Shown here: piece after piece, positions 59,006 through 64,000 of the stretch | Layout: every line of letters starts with the position of its first letter | Position numbering within the stretch: the first letter of the stretch is position 1 | NCBI GenBank assembly: GCA_037447655.1 | Contig: JBBHKE010000323.1 | Location: forward strand, 146,621-210,620 | DNA length: 64,000 nt | Source of the DNA: Zygnema cylindricum | Taxonomy: Eukaryota > Streptophyta > Zygnematophyceae > Zygnematales > Zygnemataceae | Direction of reading: 5' to 3' | Notes under the pieces: model-generated | Seen by the model: only the letters and a program-made list of their open reading frames with translations | The model's database searches: none | What the model was told of the DNA's origin: nothing | Made by a program: the position numbers and the translations under genes

Positions 59006-59008
<3 letters not shown>

Positions 59009-59082
<74 letters not shown>

Positions 59083-59098
59083 CTCTCCCTCTCCTTTC
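59009..59098. repeat. (CT)n microsatellite
   Basis: About 80 bp of nearly pure CT with one CCCT interruption, about 125 bp upstream of the recombinase-like gene start. Confidence 0.85.
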
Positions 59099-59223
59099 CC
59101 CCTTCTTCTCTCAAAAACTTGAAAAACCCTTAAAAAAAACTTATTTTCACCTATAAAGGTAATAACATTTTGTGGGTGTTGGTTTTTTGTGTTTTAGATT
59201 AGATTTGTTATTCATCTTGTTCA

Positions 59224-61476
59224 ATGGAGGACCTTCCAAGTAAGGCCCTAACAAGTACGCTTGGAAAAAAACGAGTTCGTAACCTACTTGAAGGAACCAA
59301 TGGAAATAGTGAAAACGTTGGTAATTTACAACCTAAGAGGAGAAAAAGAGGGGAAAAGGTTGTGCCTGGAAATGAGGGGGGGGGAAGGAGAGACGATGCG
59401 GGAACAAGTAGGGGCACTCAAGGGGGGGGTAGGGAAGATGAAGACGATGCGGGACCAAGTAGGGGCACTCAAAGGAGTACAGTGGAACCAGCCTCTTTTA
59501 CTCCGGACACCGAAGAAACCAGACGAGAGGCAGTTTCTAATCAAAAAGAGACAGTTGGGACGGAAACCTTCTTACAGTACTCGCGACGCATGCGACAGTG
59601 GAAGGTGCTGGACAAACATGTACTCTTGTTTTAATTGTTTTTGGTGGATATTTTTTAAACTTTGAACAATTTTTTATCGCACGAATGATTCATGATTGAA
59701 TTTTGTTGTTTTGTTTTCATTTTTCTTCAAATGATATGAAGTTGTTTTGGGTGATGTGATTTCATTTACAGAAATGGTGGGCGAAGCAAGAAGCTACGTT
59801 TCGTAAAAAGAATGAGGATTTTCCTGACTACATCCAAAGAATTGAAGGGACAAATTTGGGAGAAAATGGGCCGAACTTGGACATACCTTGGGAAGACACT
59901 ATAGTAATTCGAGTAGTGTCGGTAGATGCTTTTTATAGGGCCCATAAAGAACAGGTACGTTGGGCCATGGTTTTATATTTTTACAACAACGAAGTAATGC
60001 ATTGAAGTGTCAAACATGTTGAGATCAAAAGGAGTTGTAGGGATATTGACACAAATTGTTGAAGAGAGGGAGGAAAACAAGAGTGGTTATAGTTTTGTGT
60101 AAGAATAAATTTAAACCTTGCGTGATATATGTGTCTATTTTGTTTGTTGGTTTTTTCTTGCAGAAAAAGGGTTTTTTACAAGCAGTGTTGAAAGCACTGA
60201 AATTTTTTCAGAAATATCAGTGTAGAATTTTAAACATTCCAGAAGAAGATATCGCAAATGGACCTGAAACAAAAGTTATTATGAAAGGAAAGATTCGACA
60301 AACTGGCGTGAGGTGTAAAAGGGAGTATTTGGATCGGCAATCGGGAGCTGTTACTGATGGTTACAACGGGAAGCAGCTTAAGGAGATGAGTAGAAAATGG
60401 CTTGATTCATGTTCGTCAATGGGTTTTGTTCACGAGAACATGCTAGCTCGTAGTGTGACACTTCTCACACATTTTGCTGCCGGAAGGGGAAACAGCGCAA
60501 GGGCTGTGAACCTATGCGATTTGTTTTCGATGGAAGTGGAGAGTGTAGGACCCACACCGTGTCACATGTTGGGATTTTTAGACATGAACGGCAAGACCAA
60601 CAAGGTAATTTACCTTTTTTTCTTTAAATATATTAAATTGCTTACACATCCTCATTTTTTAAAGGCTTGGTACCACTAATTGTGCATTGTTATTTATATT
60701 GCAGAATGGTCGGAAGGAGCATTTTGGTGTTATTCGAAATAGGGAATGGGACGTTTGTCCTGTCGGCGGGATTGCTATGTGGTTGTTGTACCTATTCCAC
60801 ATGAAAGGAGGCACGGGATGGGGTTGCCTCGACTTTTCGTCGAGAGAGTCATGGTAACACTTGAGAAATTTTCTTATAAAGTCATTTGTTTGGTCAACTT
60901 GAATGCGTACTTCTAATTGGGATTTCACAGATAATAACCTTTTCTATATGATATACATTTGTGATACACCAACAGGTACGATCTTTTTCTATTCCCAAAG
61001 GCTTCCGACAACGAAAATCCTTTGGACTACCACTCCCACCTTAAGTTAATACAAGCGATGTTTTTTTGTTTGGACATCGTCTCCAACTCAAAGACACATG
61101 CAATGCGAGGGTCAGGTGCAAGGGCGGCCGAGAGCAAGGGGTGAGTACTTCTCGTTCTTTTGACTTGCATTAAATTAGAGAATATGAAGGTAATAATTGC
61201 GGATGTTTTGTTGTTTATAACTTTGTATTCACGTAACAAAACTTCATTGTGAATAGGGCTTCCGAAGCGCATATTGCCCGCCTTGGGAGATGGGTCAACT
61301 CCCATATGTACCTCTCTTACCTCACATCGATCCCCTTCGAGGTCTTATTAGTACAAGCTGGATTCGAGGACGGCAAAGACACTTACCTTCTACTCCGAGA
61401 TCGTGTTGAAGTCCCCGAATGCCTTCTTCGACGTACATTTCCATGGGCGGACGACGCTCTCGAGGATATTAAAAAG
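59224..61476 (+). CDS. Crypton/Ndc10-like tyrosine recombinase, 3' end unresolved
   Basis: Six exons joined in frame: 59224-59604, 59772-59954, 60164-60604, 60705-60853, 60976-61140 and 61257-61476, giving 513 aa so far. The last has a donor AAG|GTATGT, so more sequence should follow. Residues 1-125 are basic and repetitive (two GTSRGTQ/GPSRGTQ units, KRRKRGEK nuclear signal). The rest is globular. Catalytic candidates of a tyrosine recombinase are Arg301 in NSARAVNLCDL, HxxR as THAMRGSG (His426, Arg429), GRW at 450-452, and Tyr458 or Tyr461 in HMYLSYLTSIP followed by AGF. This R..HxxR..Y..YL..P layout is that of Crypton transposases and the Ndc10/DUF3504 group. It could be an element or a domesticated nuclear DNA-binding gene. 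No flanking repeats were identified. Confidence 0.7.
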
Positions 61477-61619
61477 GTATGTAATCTTTTTTCAAGCAAA
61501 AAAATGTGGAGAAAACATAGGAAGAATAAAAATTATATAAGCGAATAAAAACTAAGGAAAAGAGGTGAGCGTCAAATTTAATTAGAATAAGGGTATTGTA
61601 GGGTTAGGGTCAAAGTGTG

Positions 61620-61790
61620 AGAAAGGGGGGCAAACCAGCAACAGCGACACCGAGGTGGCGGCGGTGCCGAGGTGGCGGCGGTGGCGAGGTGGCGCCGGTG
61701 GGGAGGTGGCGGCGGTGGGGAGGTGGCGGCGGTGGGGAGGTGGCGGTGGTGGCGAGGTGGTGACGGCGCCGAGGTGGTGCCGAAACGGCT
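61620..61790. repeat. GC-rich GGTGGCGGCGGTG minisatellite
   Basis: About ten units of 12-18 bp (GAGGTGGCGGCGGTGGGG) on the + strand. Reverse frames give Pro/His/Arg repeats only. It probably lies in an intron or spacer after the recombinase exons. Confidence 0.8.
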
Positions 61791-61917
61791 CCACACTGTG
61801 AATGTGGGCGATTTGTAAGGAGGCGCACAATTTTCAAATTTGAATTTGAATATAAGCGCGCCAAACGATCTGGATCGCTTTACCGATTCAATTTGCATTG
61901 TACGCCAAAATGTACAA

Positions 61918-62105
61918 ATGCGAGCGTCTCATTTGAATCGCGATGCACCTTTTAACAAAGTGAAGTTTCATAGCGATTTGATGCACGTCGCGAAGTGAAA
62001 CGATGCAAAATTACGTACGCGATTTTGAATGAAATCCAGTACGTGACGTTTCGTGCGAGCGATTCATTTGAATCGCGATTGAGCTTTTACTTAGATAGCG
62101 CGCGC
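61918..62105. repeat. Imperfect direct repeat with core CATTTGAATCGCGAT
   Basis: CATTTGAATCGCGAT lies at 61930-61944 and 62065-62079, 135 bp apart, each preceded by GCGAGCG.(C/A)T and followed about 5 bp later by CTTTTA. Between them are further CGCGATTT, GCGATTTGATG and CGAAGTGAAACG words. The repeat is upstream of the ORF at 62290 and could be regulatory. Confidence 0.55.
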
Positions 62106-62289
62106 TTCAACGTCATGTCGCAGAGCGAATTGAAATAAACTTTAGTACTCTACTTTCCATACGTACGCGCTTTCTATACACTATTTGAAATTCGTACGTC
62201 GGTTACATTTCGTTACCCTTCGTACGTCAAAATAGTACGTTGAACATTCTTCCACTCTCTCTCTTCTCACCTGTCTCTTTCACTTCGAA

Positions 62290-63624
62290 ATGTTAAACGG
62301 CGCCATGGATTTATCATCAAATCGAACCAAAAGTCAGCGCACCACTAATCCGCGACTTGAAGAACAACACGTTATCGCAAATGTACAGGAAAAAGGGGAG
62401 ACAAGTGGAGCGCAGTTCGTAGAGGCACGGTCAAAAAGGAAGAGAAGACCTTCTTTCAAACCCTTAGAGTTTGAATATGATGTAGTGCCAATAGATGGGG
62501 ACAACAGGAAGGACATTGCAGACTACGAGCCATCCAAGCACTCGGCGGAAGAACCTATCGATGATGGGGAGGAACCATCGGAGGAGTGTAATGTTTCAGA
62601 GCACACCACATACGGGGACGTGAAGGTTCATAAATTTGAGGGGGAAGCCACTACGGAAGACGATCAATCACCCGAGAGTACGGAGGGGCAGGAAGAAGAT
62701 GTGTATACTAGTGGGGACGAAGTGTTGGGGGTGGCATCTTCCGGACCCCATCAACAGTTACCATTAGCATTAGGGAACCAGGAAGTGGTCCTTCCTATAC
62801 ATCCTAGGCCCGAAGACCCAGATTGGCTCTTCCCTACACCAATAGGGCAATATGAATCCATGGATTCCTTTTTTCTTTACCCCGGCCATTTCATACACCC
62901 GAAGGATTGGCCTCTAGAGTGGAGGTACAAGAATCTCGAAAGGGCTAATGGCTCAAGCAGCAGTCGATCCAAGGCAGAACCTCTTACCATTTCGCCTGAC
63001 TTGCGCGCTCATCCAACTTGGATGTACATGTCTTCAGATGACAATAAACCATCCTTCGCGGCATTTACTCAATTTGATATCATAGACACCCGTCTCCATT
63101 GGATTATCCGCCGAAAGGGTGTCTACGAGCTTGATGTGCCCGAGTATCTTCGGGTACATCATATCTGGGATCCGCGGCTCTCTAGCATTCTCCGCAAGTG
63201 CAAAGCGACGCCGGAGGTCCAAGCTCTCATTAAGGCAAGGGAGAAGGTTTTAAAACGCATTCGGGGTTGTCAGAAAAAAGAGCGAGAAATTCGCCTCAGA
63301 GATATTGCTAGGGTTCCTCGTCCTAACCCGATGCCCCAACCGACGAGAGGTAGGGGTCCTCCGCCGAAATCGGATCCTCGACCAAGGGAAGGAGATATAT
63401 CTCTCAAAGATTTACTGCGAAAGTTTGTCAAAATTCAGCGAGAGGTCAAGCATCTTCGTCGAGAGGTCGTCCATCTGCGGCAATTGGTTATGCGAGAGGA
63501 CGTAGAAGAAAGGGATGGAGAGAGGTACAAAGGGAGGGATAAAGAGGGAGAGAGAAGGGAAGAAAAGGAGGGAGAGAGAGAGAGAGAGAAAGGAAGAAAG
63601 GGAGGGAGAGAGCGAGGGAGATAG
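62290..63624 (+). CDS. Unrecognised 444-aa protein with C-terminal coiled coil
   Basis: An uninterrupted frame with normal codon variety up to a GA-rich 3' end. Residues 1-150 are acidic and disordered with a basic patch KRKRRPSFKP. The middle (about 160-320) is rich in Trp, Pro and aromatic residues (PEDPDWLFPTPIGQYES, HPKDWPLEWRYKNL, HHIWDPRLSSILRK). Residues about 370-405 form a likely coiled coil (SLKDLLRKFVKIQREVKHL and on). The last about 40 residues are Arg/Glu/Gly repeats from the GA tract. The start was taken as the first ATG; Met6 (ACGGCGCCATGG context) is an alternative. An acceptor-like CAG at 62335-62337 is in the right phase to join the recombinase exon ending at 61476, so this may instead be its last exon. 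No family is recognised. Confidence 0.6.
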   Translation: MLNGAMDLSSNRTKSQRTTNPRLEEQHVIANVQEKGETSGAQFVEARSKRKRRPSFKPLEFEYDVVPIDGDNRKDIADYEPSKHSAEEPIDDGEEPSEECNVSEHTTYGDVKVHKFEGEATTEDDQSPESTEGQEEDVYTSGDEVLGVASSGPHQQLPLALGNQEVVLPIHPRPEDPDWLFPTPIGQYESMDSFFLYPGHFIHPKDWPLEWRYKNLERANGSSSSRSKAEPLTISPDLRAHPTWMYMSSDDNKPSFAAFTQFDIIDTRLHWIIRRKGVYELDVPEYLRVHHIWDPRLSSILRKCKATPEVQALIKAREKVLKRIRGCQKKEREIRLRDIARVPRPNPMPQPTRGRGPPPKSDPRPREGDISLKDLLRKFVKIQREVKHLRREVVHLRQLVMREDVEERDGERYKGRDKEGERREEKEGEREREKGRKGGRERGR

Positions 63625-63800
63625 AAAAAATGAGAGAGGGGGTGAAAGAGATGGAGGGAAAAGGGGGAAGAGGGAGGGAAATGAGGTGGGAGATGGCCAT
63701 GGGGAAGGAGAGACAAAGGGAGAGAGGGATGGAGAAAAAGGGGGGGAGGTAGGGGAAGAGGGGGAGAGAGAGGGGGAGAGGGAGGGAGAAAAGTTAAATA
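63510..63800. repeat. GA-rich tract at the 3' end of the 444-aa ORF
   Basis: GAGAGAGGGAGGG-type repeats. The first about 110 bp are read through by the ORF as charged repeats, the rest is downstream. Nothing else is visible from 63800 to 64000. Confidence 0.8.
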
Positions 63801-64000
63801 AACAAATCAAAACATTGTTTACAAAATACTGCTAATGTGTACCATAATGCCATATAGAGCAAAGCTCCACACCTCTTATAATATGTCATACTTGAAACCT
63901 CTTGTTTGCATACGGTACGCCGTCGTAGATTTTTCACTTTTTTTAATGTTAGACCGACAAGTTAAGCGCGTAGACGTAATTTTTATGGTCAAATACTGTG

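Noticed and set aside
61578-61898. Pro/His/Arg-rich reverse frames
   Set aside because: They only translate the GGTGGCGGCGGTG minisatellite in several frames.

Overview
This is a eukaryotic, intron-rich nuclear window from a photosynthetic streptophyte. It carries a plant-type Rubisco activase with a chloroplast transit peptide, a plant GDSL esterase/lipase with a proline-rich extension, and a mitochondrial 2-oxoglutarate dehydrogenase E2 gene, all with GT-AG introns. Very long CT/GA low-complexity tracts, large introns full of small transposons and assembly gaps fit a charophyte alga (Chara-like). That assignment is inference; I could run no search.

Layout. 1-3.3 kb: pyrimidine/purine tracts and a minisatellite. 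3.65-3.86 kb (+): the last exon of a probable amino-acid transporter. 5.6-7.1 kb: TIR elements. 7.3-11.5 kb (-): a complete six-exon GDSL esterase/lipase (462 aa). 13.07-14.87 kb (-): pieces of an unknown secreted-protein gene. 15.3-19 kb: gene-poor DNA with several foldback or inverted repeats. 20.5-22.65 kb (+): a decayed Ty1/copia element. 24.04-30.47 kb (+): a complete nine-exon Rubisco activase (497 aa). 33.2-35.6 kb: two opposed LINE 3' ends around an hAT-like MITE with an 8-bp target duplication. 36.7-37.1 kb: tandem MITEs. 38.5-46.3 kb (+): a type II membrane fucosyltransferase-like protein with a huge Glu-rich stem. 46.5 kb (-): a tRNA-derived sequence. 48.06-55.2 kb (+): a 13-exon E2 succinyltransferase (482 aa). 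59.2-61.5 kb (+): a multi-exon Crypton/Ndc10-like tyrosine recombinase. 62.3-63.6 kb (+): an unrecognised 444-aa ORF with a C-terminal coiled coil.

The genes do not form a pathway; they are ordinary nuclear genes spaced by repeats. The most interesting signals are: (i) a Crypton-like recombinase gene with an intact R..HxxR..Y set; (ii) four LINE 3' ends that all keep a short GATGG..CCATC hairpin; (iii) a 54-bp minisatellite in the last Rubisco activase intron whose units copy the true 3' splice site; (iv) a Rubisco activase C-terminus that lacks the redox extension, ends in an Arg-rich tail, and has its stop codon inside a perfect 5' splice site; (v) a dispersed TIR family (tip CACCGTGAATCGCTATTAG) in at least eight places.
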